DNA of 64,000 nucleotides, taken from the NCBI RefSeq assembly GCF_022682495.2, contig NC_071391.1, forward strand, positions 40,887,998 to 40,951,997. Direction: 5' to 3'. The stretch comes from Desmodus rotundus. Taxonomy: Eukaryota; Chordata; Mammalia; Chiroptera; Phyllostomidae. Positions 12,936-25,700 of this stretch are shown in pieces (position 1 is the first letter of the stretch; each line of letters starts with the position of its first letter). The position numbers and the translations under genes were made by a program. Under the pieces are notes generated by a model. That model made no database searches, had not been told where the DNA came from, and worked only from the letters and a program-made list of their open reading frames with translations.

Positions 12936-13122
12936 TGTCAGAATTAATGAGAAAAGTTCCCGTGCCCTGCGGGTAATTAGTGTCCTTGGAGTTAAATAAG
13001 CTAATGGCGGGCACCTCTGGCCCAAGCAATTATGTTTGTGTATTGAATAATTGATTCAAAGGGGGGGAAGGGCCGCTAATCAGATCTGAGCATAATGAAT
13101 TGATTTAATTAACAGGGGGAAT
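12936..13122. promoter_or_regulatory. Candidate promoter-proximal element, homeodomain-site rich
   Basis: Directly upstream of the CpG island lies a dense set of TAAT-type sites: GAATTAATGAG, GGTAATTAGTG, AGCTAATGG, AGCAATTATG, GAATAATTGATT, CGCTAATCAG and 'GATTTAATTAACAG'. The sharp switch to GC-rich sequence marks the edge of the promoter. Function is inferred. Confidence 0.4.
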
Positions 13123-13129
13123 CTGAGGG

Positions 13130-13720
13130 GCCCTGGGAAACGCAGGCTTCACTCCGCTGCGGCGAGCGCGGCCGGCGCGTAGAAAGGACGGGAGCGCGGC
13201 TCCAGCTCTGGCTCCGGCCCGGTCCCGGGCAAAGGCTGCCAGCACCCAGCTGCACGGCTCCGGCGATCCCGGCCCGGCAGGCGCGTCCCTGCCCCCGCCC
13301 CGAACCCCCGCCCACCTTTCCGCGCTCCCTGCCGGCAGGCTGAGCTCTGGGCGCGGGTCCGCCAGCTCCGGTCCGCGGCTGCCGCTTGCGGGGCACGGAG
13401 CCCAGGCGGGGCCAGCAGGAACAGGGCAGGCGGGCAGCTGCGGACTCGGACCCGCGCGCCCTCCACGTTCCCTGCCCGTGACGGGCTGGAGCCGCCGGGG
13501 GACCATGGTGTTAGACCAGGAGGACGGTAGGTGCCCGAGGACGCGCCGGGCGTGGGGCGCAGGGGCGGGGGACGGAGGTAGCGTGGGCCCTGCGGAGGCC
13601 ACCGCGCTCTCGGCGGCAGCGCCCCGGCCGGCCCCAGCAGCCGGGGCCGCTAGGCGGCTTCCCGGAAACGCGGCGGCTGGACGCGCGCTGGAGGGTGTGT
13701 GGCGAGGGTGCCAGACTCAG
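13130..13720 (+). promoter_or_regulatory. LMO1: CpG island and distal LMO1 promoter
   Basis: This is a GC-rich, CpG-dense block surrounding exon 1a, starting sharply after the AT-rich stretch ending at about 13122. No clear TATA box stands upstream of the ATG, which fits a CpG-island promoter with dispersed starts. Long antisense ORFs here reflect the lack of stops in GC-rich sequence rather than a gene. Confidence 0.75.
13505..13526 (+). CDS. LMO1: LMO1 coding exon 1a (distal first exon)
   Basis: The coding part is ATG GTG TTA GAC CAG GAG GAC G, encoding MVLDQED plus the first base of Gly. It ends at a GTAGGT splice donor starting at 13527 (phase 1). The ATG has a strong Kozak context, with A at -3 and G at +4. 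It lies in a CpG-rich block, as expected for a promoter-linked first exon. Spliced to exon 2 it gives the 155-residue isoform. The exon and donor closely resemble exon 1b 4.7 kb downstream (19 of 22 coding bases the same, then an identical GTAGGTG). The 5'UTR start cannot be placed from sequence alone. Confidence 0.9.
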
Positions 13721-16700
13721 TCCCCAAGGTTGCTCAGCAGGCTTAGGAAGTCCCACGGACCACCCTGAGCCCGCTAGCCCCACACGCTCCGGCCGGGAAC
13801 TTTCTCACTGGCTCTTGCCGCCTTACAGGCACTGGGAGCACCTCTCCGACCCGCGCCATAGGCTTCTCCGCAGTATCCACCGACCCTCAGATCCCCCAGC
13901 AGCCTCCCTGGGTATCTGCATGTCCCACTTCTGCACTGGACTGCTAAGTGGCTCCCCCAGGGGGATGCCCAGAGAACCTAGGGGTGAGGGTGCAGTCAAA
14001 CCGCATGGTCCTGGGGTCTCAGGAGTCTGGAAGTTATAGCTGCGGGATGGGTGACATTGCTTCCCGCCCCCCACCCGCCCCCACCGGCAAGGCTGGGGAG
14101 AGCGCTCGCCATCAGTTCCCAGGCCTAGCATGTCGGGAGGTGCCCTACTGGGTCGGCTGTATAGGTGGACCGTATATCCAAAACATCAGGAGAAGATTTA
14201 CCTTGAAGTGAATGAAGTTTAAGCTTCAGAGTCCTTCATTGTTAATTTTGTATTCCTTTTCTTAAGAGAGCCTCCCTCCCCAGAATTGCATAAGTAAGTT
14301 TGGCTTTCACAAAATCTGGATCCAGCCCTGGGTCCAACTCACACCCTTTTCATTCTAACTGCCAGTCTCTCAGGCCAACTTACAGCCCTGTTGGCCCATG
14401 GGCCACCCAGGGGCTAGGGCAGTCCCTTAGTGCCTGGGAGAGGAAGCCCTGAGGCAATGGCTGAGAAATTCGGGGTTGGGAGGCAGCCGCTGGTCTGTGG
14501 GGAACGACCTGGCTCCCTGGTCTTTCTCTCTGGCTCCACTAGTCCCTTGTCCTACCCTACCACCTCCCTGTATGGTGATCAACTGCCCTGGTTTGCCCAG
14601 GACCCCCTGGCTTGAGCACTGAAGGTCCTGCATCCTGGGAAACTGCTCAGTCGTGGACAAACTGGGGCAGTTGGCCAGCCTACGTCTATAACTTTCTCAG
14701 AGCTGTAGTGCAGGCGTGGATTGGCCTTCATCAATGGGGTGGGAGAGACTTGGTTTTTGGGGTGCACATTTGGCCTAAGCCTCCACAAAGTCTAATGAAT
14801 TAAGCCTAATGAATTATAACTGCAGCTCCTAGAAGGCCTGTCCAGGGCTCCCAGAAACCAAAAAGGAAAAGTGTGCACTTCTCCACTCCAGCTGGTTGCA
14901 AATTCCTGTGCATGGGCTGATTTTGTGTGAGCAAGGGGCAGGGCAGAACATCTGAATTTGGCCAGCAGGCATCCTGATGGTACTGTAGGTTTACTCTGTC
15001 ACGTCAGTTGTGGTAGCCACAGGGAAGGGGCCCTTGTCATTTGAATACCCGCCTGTAACTCCATCTTTAAGGCAATTGCACTGTGTTGGGAGCAGAGCCC
15101 TCAGGCAGAGGCACATTGGGCAGCCTCCACTGAAGAGTTCTGGAATATCTGGTCTGCTCAGACCCTCAGGCACCACGATTCCCTGCCTCCTTCCCACCCC
15201 CAGTGCAGGAACCCTTCAGTACTTTCCTGCCAGGTGCAGTGACAAACTGCTAGGACCTGCCCGGAACTTTGTAAGGCAGCCAGTAGCACCTCCTTTCTCC
15301 TCACTGTAACAATGGGTGCTGATCAACTGGCCTCCCTCCATTGTCTCCAGAGGCATTTCAAGGGCATTTTGGAGCACTCTTGGCAGTGTCCAAGTGAGCG
15401 AAGACTCATCACCTGTGGAATGTGTCAGGTGCGAGCTACCTCTTCCAGCCCCAGGGGATCTGAGGATTCCATCTCTGGAGGAGGCTTGGGTGGGGGTGGG
15501 CATGGGCACAGGAGTTCCCTGCCTGCCCAGTAGTTCCCCGTGAGCTGAGAGGGAGGCCACTGGATGAATGAGACTCCTGTCTGGCTGTCAACCCAGCAGG
15601 CCCTTCCTGGCCAGGCTCTCTGGTCATCCATACCATCAAAGTGGGTAGCTCTGTACACCAACCAGAAGGCCTCTGTGGAGGCCCTTTTCCAGATTAGTGT
15701 GAGAGCTCAATGCTCAAAATTGGGGGTGCAGAGAGAGCCACCTGTGGGCACAAGCAGCCCTTCACACTCAGCACCAATCCTCTGCCGACATACCCAGCCT
15801 GCTTCTGTAGCCCATTGCTCAACACCCCAGGCCCACTCCAGTCACTGAGTTGGGACACAGGGCTCCTGACTCCCAAGAGGGATGCTGGCTATGTGGCTGC
15901 TAATTGGGCACCTTGGAGGCTGGGGGAGCTGGTGTTGGGACAGAGCCCCAAGTACAGCACATGGATAAAACACTGGGAAAGTGGCCCCAGATGTCAAATC
16001 CTGGTTTGTGGGTCAGGGCCAGACCTTGAAAGTGAGAAGAAGAGGTCCTGGAGGTCAGGAGTAAAGCAGCAGCTCTTATGGAGTGAATGCCTCCAGGTCA
16101 CCCAGAGGTGTCTACAGCAAGAAGCTGCCCCTTGCCAGCCTGTCTGCTTGCTGCGCTGTCTGGCCCCCAGCTCAGGCTGGGGCGAGGGGCTCATACTAGA
16201 TAAGCCAGTGGCAGCAGAGCCCTCTCAGCCCCTCAGGGTACAGCTTTAGCTGTGGTGGCAGGGGAGAGATCAAGCTCACAGTCCTGAGGGACAGTAAGGC
16301 TGAGAAAAATGATATATTTAACATCAAATATACTCAAGGACGATTAGGATTAAGTATTCAAGATGAAGGGGAAAGCGAAACCCTCTGAGCTGCGAATGAA
16401 GCATCTCATTAGAAGCGGCCTCTCTCCTGTTTTCTCAGAGTCTGACTTCCCTGCCTAGATGGAGGAAGATGGGCTGCAGCACCGCCCCAGCTCCCCACTC
16501 CCCAGTCCTGTCAAGCACCCAGGGCTTAGGCAGCACTGCCTGGCCTCCAAGTCTCCTTTGTACCCAATAAACCCCCTCACTGTCTGGGGTGCCACAGTTT
16601 GCAAAGCACATGCACATACATTATGCTGCCTGATCCCCACAGCAACCTTGGAGATAGAAGAGCAGGTCTCCCACTTCGCCAACAGGGCAACTGAGGCCCA

Positions 16701-19700
16701 GAGAGAAAGTGATTCGCTAGAGGTCCACTGTTGGTAATAAGCAGAGATGGCATGAAATTCCAGCTGGCGGCCCTTTGCCCCTCCAGGGACTTCAGCTTCC
16801 TTCTCCTTGCCTGGGTCTAGTCCTCCGAAGTGACTGCCAGGATTACACGTTTGACACGTGTGTCTGGAGCCCTCCTTGGGCTGGAAAAAAAAACCCATTA
16901 CGATTTCCATCCCACCCTAGAACTTGGTACTGTCAAGAAAAAAAAAAAGGCCTTGGTTATTCGTTGGTCTTCCTGGAATAGGCAGGCTGAGCACCATCCC
17001 CAGGGCTCTGGGGAGAAACAGAGTTCAAGACGAAAGGAGCTGGAGACTGTCTCCCTTCCTGCCTCCTGAGTTACAGAGCAAGAATTGTCAGCTCTGTCAT
17101 AGCAGGGATCTTTGCTTTGTTCACTGCTATGTCCCATTGCCTTGGAATAGTGCTTGGAACATAATACATGCTCAATAAACAGTTGTGGAATGAGAAAAGC
17201 TTTCAGTGCCATGCTGTGCTTGCTCAGAAAGAGGTAGAGACAGGGTCCTGATTTCTATGGAATCAGGATGCTCTTTGGGGGGGCGGGTGCTGAGGTAAAG
17301 ATAGTCCTGTAAGACTCACAGTGGGAGAGTTTATGCCTTGCACGGTATTAACTTTGCCAAACAATCCAGGAAACAACCAGAAACCCCAGGGCAGAGCAAG
17401 TAGGAAGAGAGGGTAGGAGGTCACAGAAAGATTGCCAGGGTGGGAGGGGAGCAGAAATTAAGGCTCAGAGGCTGGGAGTGACGGACCAGTGGTCCACCAG
17501 ACAAATCTCCAGGATGAGGCGGACCCTGGGTCCTGCGTAGAGACACGCGCCGAGCTGGAGCAGAGCGGCCTCCAGGTGGCGCTGCGGAGCCGGGCAGCAG
17601 CGCGTCTCCACTCCCCATTAACCCGAAAGGGAGGGGGGCCTCGGGAAATGTGTGCATTTATTCAGTAGCAGGAGTGCAAACCTCATACATTGAGAGAGAA
17701 AGGCAGCGGGAGACGGCCGCCGAGATTCCCCCATCTCTTTGAATATAATTTTAGATTGAGATTCAGATTAAATCCGAGGGGAAAACACTTTATGAGGCTG
17801 AAAGCTGCGTCTTTGCCAGAGCCAGGGTTATGAGCTATCTAAGGCAATTACATTAAAACAGATTATACTGGGCAAATTGAGCCATTTAGAAGGTGAGAAT
17901 CAAAGAAACGGCTCTGATCCTCTCTTCCCCTTCTCTCTCCCTCACCCCCTCTCTCTCTCTCTAAATTGCAGTTCGTAGTTCCTTCAATTCTGAGGCACAA
18001 AAGTAGGTGAGACTGCTTTTGTATCTGCGAAGTGCTTCACTCCTGAATGTAATTCTAGCTGAGTGCAATCTAGGTTAAGAGCCGGACAAGCGGGTAATTA
18101 GAGCCCGCTCGCTGCCGGAGGACCGGCCGCCCCGCTGAAGCGCGCCCGGAGTCGGTGCCGTTCTCCCGGCCGAGCCGAGCTGCGGCTGGACACGGAGCGC
18201 CCGAGATGATGGTGCTGGACAAGGAGGACGGTAGGTGGCGGGCGGGGGTCCGGATGCCCGGTACCCCCTGGCCTTACGCCGCGGTGCGCGGGAACAAGCA
18301 CGCCGGGACACCGGCGCTCACCTGCCAGAGTCTGCTGGGATTGCCGAGGAGAAGGGGGGCGGCACGCGGTGGGGTTGACCCGGGGTAGGGAGGGCGGGGA
18401 GGGCCGAGTGGGACGCGAGAGGAGCGAGACGAGTGAGCCCGGGGCTGCGCGCCCCCCAGCCCGGAGAGCTGTGAACCGGGCAGGTGGTGCTCTGCGGGGC
18501 GCGGGAAGGCTCGGGCTCCCCTCCGATCTCCACGCAGCGGCGGTTTGTGCGGAGCGTTTCGTCTTTGCGGCTGCTCCTCTCACCACAGCCATCACCCTCG
18601 CGCCGCGGTGTAACCTGAGAAGTGCTGAGCGCTGAGCAAATCAGTGGCTTCGAGAAAATCGGACTCCAGGGCTTGCGGCAAGCCGCGCTCAGGAAATCGG
18701 CGCCAGCCCTGGGGTGCTGGGCCCGCTGGACCCTCAGGGAGACAGCCGCCGCAAGTATGACTTGGTGGGAAAGAGAGATGCCTCCCGTGCAGGCCCACTG
18801 TCTCCCTGTCTCCTAAGCGCGGAGGCGGGAGTTTGGCCCACAGGAAGAAAGTGTCCCGCTACAGGCCAGTAGCACTCTTGCAGGAGTGGCCCGCGAAAGG
18901 GGCATGGATTAGCTCTGGTCAGGATCCTTGGGGCGCTTCAGAGGTCAGAACGGAGAGGGCCCGTGGTTTCTGGAGGCCACTAGCACGTGGTCCCACATGC
19001 CCTGAAGCGTTCCTGATTGGGAATGCCCTGCAGTAGGTGCCCTGGTGTGCACAGGAGAGATTGGGGAACCCACCCCTCTTGAGGGGAAAATGAAATGGGT
19101 CCCTGTGACCCAAGTGCAGCCCCCAGGGTCCGAAGAGTGGCGTCCCAGGCCCTCCTGGGAGGGTTGCTCACTACTGTTGAAGGGAGATGTACGTGTATGT
19201 AATTGTTGGTACATGGGCTGCCACTTGCCTTCTCCTGGAAAGGAACTGAGAGGGTGGGTTTTCTGTGAGTCAGAGGGATTCCTCTTACAGCAACTGTGGG
19301 GGCTGTTCTCTGACTTTTGAGTGAGTGGCCGCTGGGCCCCAGGTCAATAGGCCAATAGCTCTATTGACATGGTCACTTGGTAAAAATTTGAAGTTAAGTG
19401 ACTTGCTCAAGGTCACACAGCATGTTCACTTTGCGGCTACCATGTGCTGATGCCCCTAGACTCCCCATGGCCTTCTGAGACAGGTAGCAGGGAGGGACAT
19501 TGAAAGTATCTGGCCTGAGGGTGGCATGTGGGGGAAACCTATGGCCAGTAAACCCACAAAGGCCAGTTCCTGATATATGTGTAGTAAGAGAGGAAGGGGG
19601 AACTTGATGCTTCTGGTCAAAAGAATCCATTTGCCAGCGTCTACCTGGGGAGTGACACCCATTTCCAGTTTGCCCTTCTCCTTTCAGGGATCCCTCCCCT

Positions 19701-22700
19701 GGAGCCCCACGTGGGCCATCAGAGGACTGGATTGATGCCGTTGTTCATAGAATAAAAAGGAGAAGGTGGGGCCTGGGCTCTGGCCACACAGGGAGGGAGG
19801 AGGCCTTGAATTGGCTTCTTTGGTCGCTAACTCCCTATGTTATCTTGGAGCAGTCATGCCCTTCTCTAGACGTTGCTTTCCCTCTTGGTAACATGAGGGG
19901 CTTGGGGAAGCCAGTGTAGGAGGTCTCACTGTGGTGTAGGAGGGTGCTCCCACTGTGGGGAGCATGTGGAAATCAGGATATGTCTTTAGCAGCAGTCATT
20001 TGGCCCCAGGCAGAAATCCAGAAGTCCCGGCCCTCTACATGGGAGACCTCAGGCATGGAGATTGGTCTCATGCCAACAAGAGGACCCCAACACCACCACC
20101 CTGAGTCTTGGAGCCAGCTCTCTATCCAGGCACCCCAGAGTGCCTCAGGCTCTGTGGTACCAAAGGTTTCAGATGAGCCCTGAGTGGCAACGACTCTCTG
20201 GAGGTCATCTTAGCCAGTCTCCTGCCTCCAGCCTGCAGTGCTCCTCAACCACCCCAGACACATGCGTTTCCTCCAGTCTCCGCCGGACCTGTTGCAGAGA
20301 GCGTGCAATGCCCCTCAGTCCCCTACCTTGTCCAGCCCAAACAATATGGTGCCCACTCTCATTGATGCGAGTGAGCTCTGAGGCCCATTACGGCACAAGG
20401 AAGGCAGACAGCTGGAGCCCTGAGGAGCACTGGATTCTTGTCCTCCCCAGCCCAGAACTGTCCTCCAAAAGTAACCTTTCTGCTCATAAATCCACCCTGA
20501 ACTCCCTGCTGGAGTCTGGCCTCTCCTGGTTCCAGGAGACCTTGAAGTTGGCACCTGTAATTGGGAGAGGGAGAAAGGCTCTGGGTGCACTCACCTGCCC
20601 CTCTAACCTGCTGCCTAATTTCTTCCTAGCACTTTTGCCCTCCCAGCAGGTGGCCGTGTGCACTGGGTGGCAGCATTGGCCCCCAAAGAGTGTGTTCCTC
20701 GGGTCTGGGGCCCTGCACCCTTTGTCTGGCTGCAGCAGGGACTCAGGGCTCTTATTAACCACCCCCAATGCCTTTTCTCCACCTGACAGCATCTTGTCGG
20801 AAGAGGCCGGGGCCCCTCTGGTTGAAGTCGGGTCTGCCAGCTGCCGCGGACCAAAGCTCCTGCTCTGCTGGGCTGCTGGGCTTTCATGTTGCACTTCTGA
20901 AAGATAATAAAATATCAATCGCTTTGCCGTAGCAACGGGTTTAAGAGACTTTCTGAAGTATTGAATCGTCAGAAAAAAAATTTTTTTTTTTTTGCTTTTA
21001 AGCACAGTGCATTATTAATAAAGTAATCCATTAGGTCGAGCACTGAAGGGCCACCACAGAGAGGAAAGATCTGTTTTGCAAACGGTTAAACTTCGGGTTT
21101 TAAGATTAATTGCTTTCATTTGGACGCTTGCTCTTGGCCTAGCCATTTCCACTTTACTGGAACTCAGGGTTCAGGCTTTCTAAATGCCGTCGGGCCTGCC
21201 TGTCAGCAAAGGGAGCCTAGCTCCCACTTTCCCAGAGAAATAGCCCTTCTTTCCCTGGCACCTGTGCTTGGACTGGCCCCAGGCTGCAGGCTGTCCGGTG
21301 AGGCTTGCAGGCCCTGGGGAGCAAAGAGAGCTACTGCCCTGAGTCCCAGGAATCAGATTAGCCCTCAGGCTATTGGAGAAGAGTCCCGTGCGTACAGGCA
21401 GACAACACAGGGTCCAAGTGACCCCAAGAACCATGAGAGCCTTGGGTGGCGGAATGGGCAGGAGAAGGTGCTGAAGACACCTCTTTGGGTGGGTCTGGGT
21501 GTAAGCCGCCTCTCCAAAGGCCCAGTAGGAAGGCTGAGGTGACCACAGGAAGCAGCAGGCAGGTTGTAGAACTAAACGCCAGACATGATTCCTAGAGCAT
21601 TTTTAATATGTAAAAATGCCTAGGGAGAGTGGAACTGGCCTGAGGAGGACCAGACAGCAAATCTTCAATTGTTAATGACCTCTAGGAGCACGGCCTCCAC
21701 AGCTGACTCAGTTGATCTGTGAGGGCAGGCTCTTGTCTCTGCTTAGGTGCTGGCCTGCAGGACCTCCTGGAATATGCTATCATGCTCTGGACCACAAAGG
21801 GTCCTGAGGGCCTCTCCTGGCAGAATGTGGCCAGTACCTTCCTGGCCCTGGAGTGGAGGCAGGAAGTGAACACTGTTGTTCTTCCTGAGACCCCAGTGGG
21901 CACTACTGCCTTCTGAGGCCTCGGAAAGGCCTTGTAAGGCTGGAAGAATGGGGATCAGGCCTGGCATTCGCCCTGTGCCCAGAAGAGGAGGGTCTCCATC
22001 TGCACCTACCATGCCAGCCTCAACAGCAGCCACCTCCTCACTGCTGGGAATGAAGCATCACAAATCTTGAGCAGCACGTACAGCTGCTTCCCCTTCCTGT
22101 CCAAACTCAGCCAGGCGAGAGTCTGTAAAGATAGGTCTCCCTCAGCCCCTCCCCATGCCTTGGGTTAAGAAGCAGGTGCTTCTTTCTGCTCCCTGCTCTT
22201 CCATTCATTTGCCCACACGAAGCACTAAGGCCAGGGGGTTGGGGCGGGGGGGACAGGGAAACAACATAAATTGGTCTGTCGTCCAGAATCCATGTCTCAC
22301 TAATGTACCCAGATTAACTCAACTGTAAATTGTCTCCTTGGATGGCAGTGTCTTGCTAAAAGTTTCCCATATGATTCATGATTTGGATTGCTTTTAACGG
22401 CTATTGGCTAAGCAAGCCGGTGACTGTACAAGGTGATGCAATTGGCATTAGTGAGGGGAGGCACGGGAGCGTGTAATGCAGTCAATACTGCATTAACTAC
22501 TGATGCCCAATTACAGGGAGTGGGAGAGAGCCTTTCAGGAGCATTAGGACTGGGGGAAGCTGAGATCACTGGCCGCCGCTCGCCTAAAAGCTTCACCCTT
22601 TGCATGCCGGGCGGCCTTGGCGCTAGCGTGGCCACTCACTTGGCCTCTGTGGCCACAAGAGCCGCTTTCCTCTCTTGCTGTCTCTCTCTCTCTCTGAATA

Positions 22701-25700
22701 TGTCCCATAAAGATGCTTTTAGCACATAGAAATGTGCATTTTCCTAGACCCGGGGCCTGCCTCTCATCCCTACAGAGAGTGGATTCCCTACCCCACCTGT
22801 GTCCCAGAGTCAGACCCAGCGCTGCCCCACCGGCTCCCACTCAAGGAGCCCCTCAGTAGGCCCCATGTGAGCAGGACAGAGAGAAGGTCTATTTTTGGTC
22901 TCTCTCCCTTGGAACAGATGAATGATTTCCAGCCAGCATTGGCAGATGATTTTCTGTGGTCATGGGCGAAGGAGACATGAGGTTCCGGCTCGGTGCAACT
23001 GGGCTGCTGGCACAAGGCTGCTGGGGTTGGGGAGTGGCCTGGTTGGACAGGCCAGGCCTTCTCTGCACAGAAGGTGAGCTGTGTGGTGCAGCTAGGGGAG
23101 GCAGATGGGGGAGTGACATGAGCCATGCCGGGGCCCTCTGCAGGTGCAGGCCCTTCAGACCTACAGCCTATCCAGGGCAGGGCTGCCCTCAAGTAGCCAG
23201 GAGTCAAGGCTAGTGTTCAGATCTCTGACCAGGGGCCAGAGGGCTTCCCAAGAACTCTTGATCAGGGGCATTAGGATGATAGGAAGGAGTTAAGAGAGAA
23301 GGTAGAGAAAGGGCATGGGCACCCCACTGTGCCGGGTGCTATTGGATTGGCTGCCATCCTGCTAGACTAGTCAGGTCCGATGTGTTCACTGTGGTTCTGT
23401 GATCCAGGCCCACCCAGCACTGAGGCTGCTTTGCCTTTATACCTTCTCATCTCTACAGTGAGAATGACCACATCCTATGGGACAGATTGTTATCAGGATT
23501 AAATGAGATAATGTCCATGAACACACTTGATAAACCAGGGAGCCTCACACCTGTGTGAGGTGACGTTGCTCCCGCACAGCTACAGTAGGGTCTGAGATAG
23601 CCCTGTGCCCACCTTGGTGCCTTGTTCACTTCTGGGCACTGGGACATCGCCTTCCATCTCACAGTTCGTTTATCTATCACGGCCCCTGATCACTGCTGTC
23701 CCGGAGGCAGCCTGCTTTCACTACTCGCCACTTCCCAGGTTGCCAAGGTAATTAGCATTATGGGGAGAAGCCTCCAAGATTGCTCTTTGCAAGTCCCTCC
23801 ATTTATAGGGGGACAGGGGAAGCACAAGAGGGCAAGAAAGTTACCCAGAGTTACATAGTGAGTTATAGCCCAGAGCTTCAGCATCTTTCTTGGTTCTTTG
23901 CCCTCTGCTCTGGCCCCACGGCATGATGAGGCTGGGGGACAGAAAACTGATGAAGAGGAACATCAGCTGGACTGGCACCATGTGCCTGGGCATCTCAGTC
24001 ATGGCCCTAGCCAGCCTACCGACTGCCCTGTGGATCTTTGCCTTTCTACCCTGCTTGCATTGACCCCCTTGTCTGGCACGCCTTTTCCCCTCTGGTCAGC
24101 CTTGGAGGAGCCTACAGGTGACCAAAGCCATTCCAGACCATGCTCAGAGTCACGTCCACCCAACGGAGCAACAAGCTCCTCTCTCATTTGGGTGGGATGT
24201 GTTTATTTTCTGTTCCAAGGCAGGAGTGCACGGTGGCTGACACAATGGGGCAAATTCAAAGCAGATGGCATGGGAGGAGTAAGCATCTGGTCCAGGTAGC
24301 AGAGGTGGCCTGGGGCCCCAGCTCCTTCCTCCTGCCCCTTCCTCACTACTGACATGATTCAGGAGACCTGGATTCTAGTTCCAGCTGGCTGCTATGTGAC
24401 TTCAGACAACTTACTGGACCTCAGTTTTCTCATCTCTACAATGAGAACAGCACCTGAATGGTACCCGGTGCCCACACACATGCTTGATAAGCCAGAAAGC
24501 CTCATGCCAGTGCAAAGTGACATTGCTTTCTGTACAGTTACAGTATGAGCTCTTCTGCTTTGGGTCTTTAGGGGGGTCTGAGAAACACAATAGCTATCAT
24601 TTTACTGAACCCTTACTAAAAAATAAGGCGTTATTCTATGCCTGTTTATCAATTAGTTATTGCTGCACGAACAACCACCCCAAAACTCAGAGGCTCAAAA
24701 CAAGCATCTACTTAGCTCTTGAACCTGTGGGTCAGTGGTTTAGGCTGCACTTGGCTGAGCGGTTTTTTTGGTCTCACTTATGCCTGGCAGGTGGCTGATC
24801 AGCTGGATGCTGAGGGTGACAAGACTACATGTCCCTCCTCATCCAGCAGGCTCTTCCAGCTCGTTCGCTTGGTGGCAACAGGTCCAGGAGAGAGCGGATG
24901 CACACAGAGCTTCTGGAAGCCTGGGTTTGGCTCTGCGATGTTGTCACTTTTGCCACACTCTATTAGCCAAAAGAAATCACAAGGCCAACCTCAGTTCTAG
25001 GGGTGGGGAAACAGATTATACCCTTGAAGAAAGGAGGTGAAAAGTCACATTGCAAAGGGCGTAGAGACTGAGAGGGGTAGAGAATTGGGGCAATTTCTGT
25101 ACTCAGTCCACCAAAACATCTTCCATGTATGATTTTATTTAATATCCTTAACCACCTTAGGAAAAGCTACTACTATGATCTTCATTCTGCAGATGAGAAA
25201 ACTGCTGTATAATGAGGCTGTGGCATTGGCTGCAGGTCCCATTGCTCACAAATCCAGAGTTGGGCTGTGAACCCAGGCTGCCTGACTATTGAGTGAGCTC
25301 TTCTTCCCTGCACTCCGCTGGCTCCCTGTTCTAGCTGGCAGGCTTGGGGACGGGGAGAAGGATGCTCAGGGAGAGTTCATGGGACAAGGGGCAGAGGAGC
25401 CAGTGAGAGGATGACTTGGGAGGATGATGGGGGGGCGGCATTTGTCTGGGGCTGCCACCAGAGCCTTGGACCCATTCCTCCACCAGCAAGGGGAGGAAGC
25501 CCACAAGGAGGTGTGCCCCCACTGACTTCTCCAGATTTTCCTCTCTGTTCTGCAAAACCACTGGACGGTTGGAAAGGGTGTGAAGCTCTGTGATTACAAA
25601 AGCTAACTTAAACCCGGGCATATGTGCAGATGCCGCCAGGGGGGACCCAATTCATTGGTTGGCCCCTTGCCTCAAAACAGGGCGGCAAGTGGGCTGGTGG

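Larger units (their letters stand above)
13527..17690 (+). other. LMO1 intron 1, segment between the two first exons
   Basis: This is non-coding in my reading. It opens with the tail of the CpG island, then ordinary unique sequence. It contains a MIR fragment (about 16601-16760), an L2 3' end (about 17090-17200) and a small tandem pair of CTAATGAATTA at 14792-14816. An AT-rich unique patch lies at 16310-16420. No ORF here has homology I recognise. Confidence 0.6.
21121..24645 (+). other. LMO1 intron 1, mostly unique sequence with MIR traces
   Basis: Non-coding. Holds a possible element at 22255-22530, an X-box-like site at 23739-23752, and two related MIR-bearing segments (about 23443-23590 and 24425-24550). 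Confidence 0.5.

Noticed and set aside
13105..13602. 165-codon antisense frame across exon 1a
   Set aside because: CpG-island sequence has few stop codons. The Ala/Arg/Pro/Gly-rich translation is a shadow of the island.
18098..18595. 165-codon antisense frame across exon 1b
   Set aside because: Same reason; the equal length to the frame over exon 1a is a coincidence, as the translations differ.
20062..20907. 281-codon open frame on the + strand, the longest in the window
   Set aside because: It lies in intron 1, resembles no family I know, has Ser/Pro/Leu-rich composition typical of GC-rich random frames, and is opposed by another long frame on the minus strand. A run of this length is plausible by chance at this GC content and window size.
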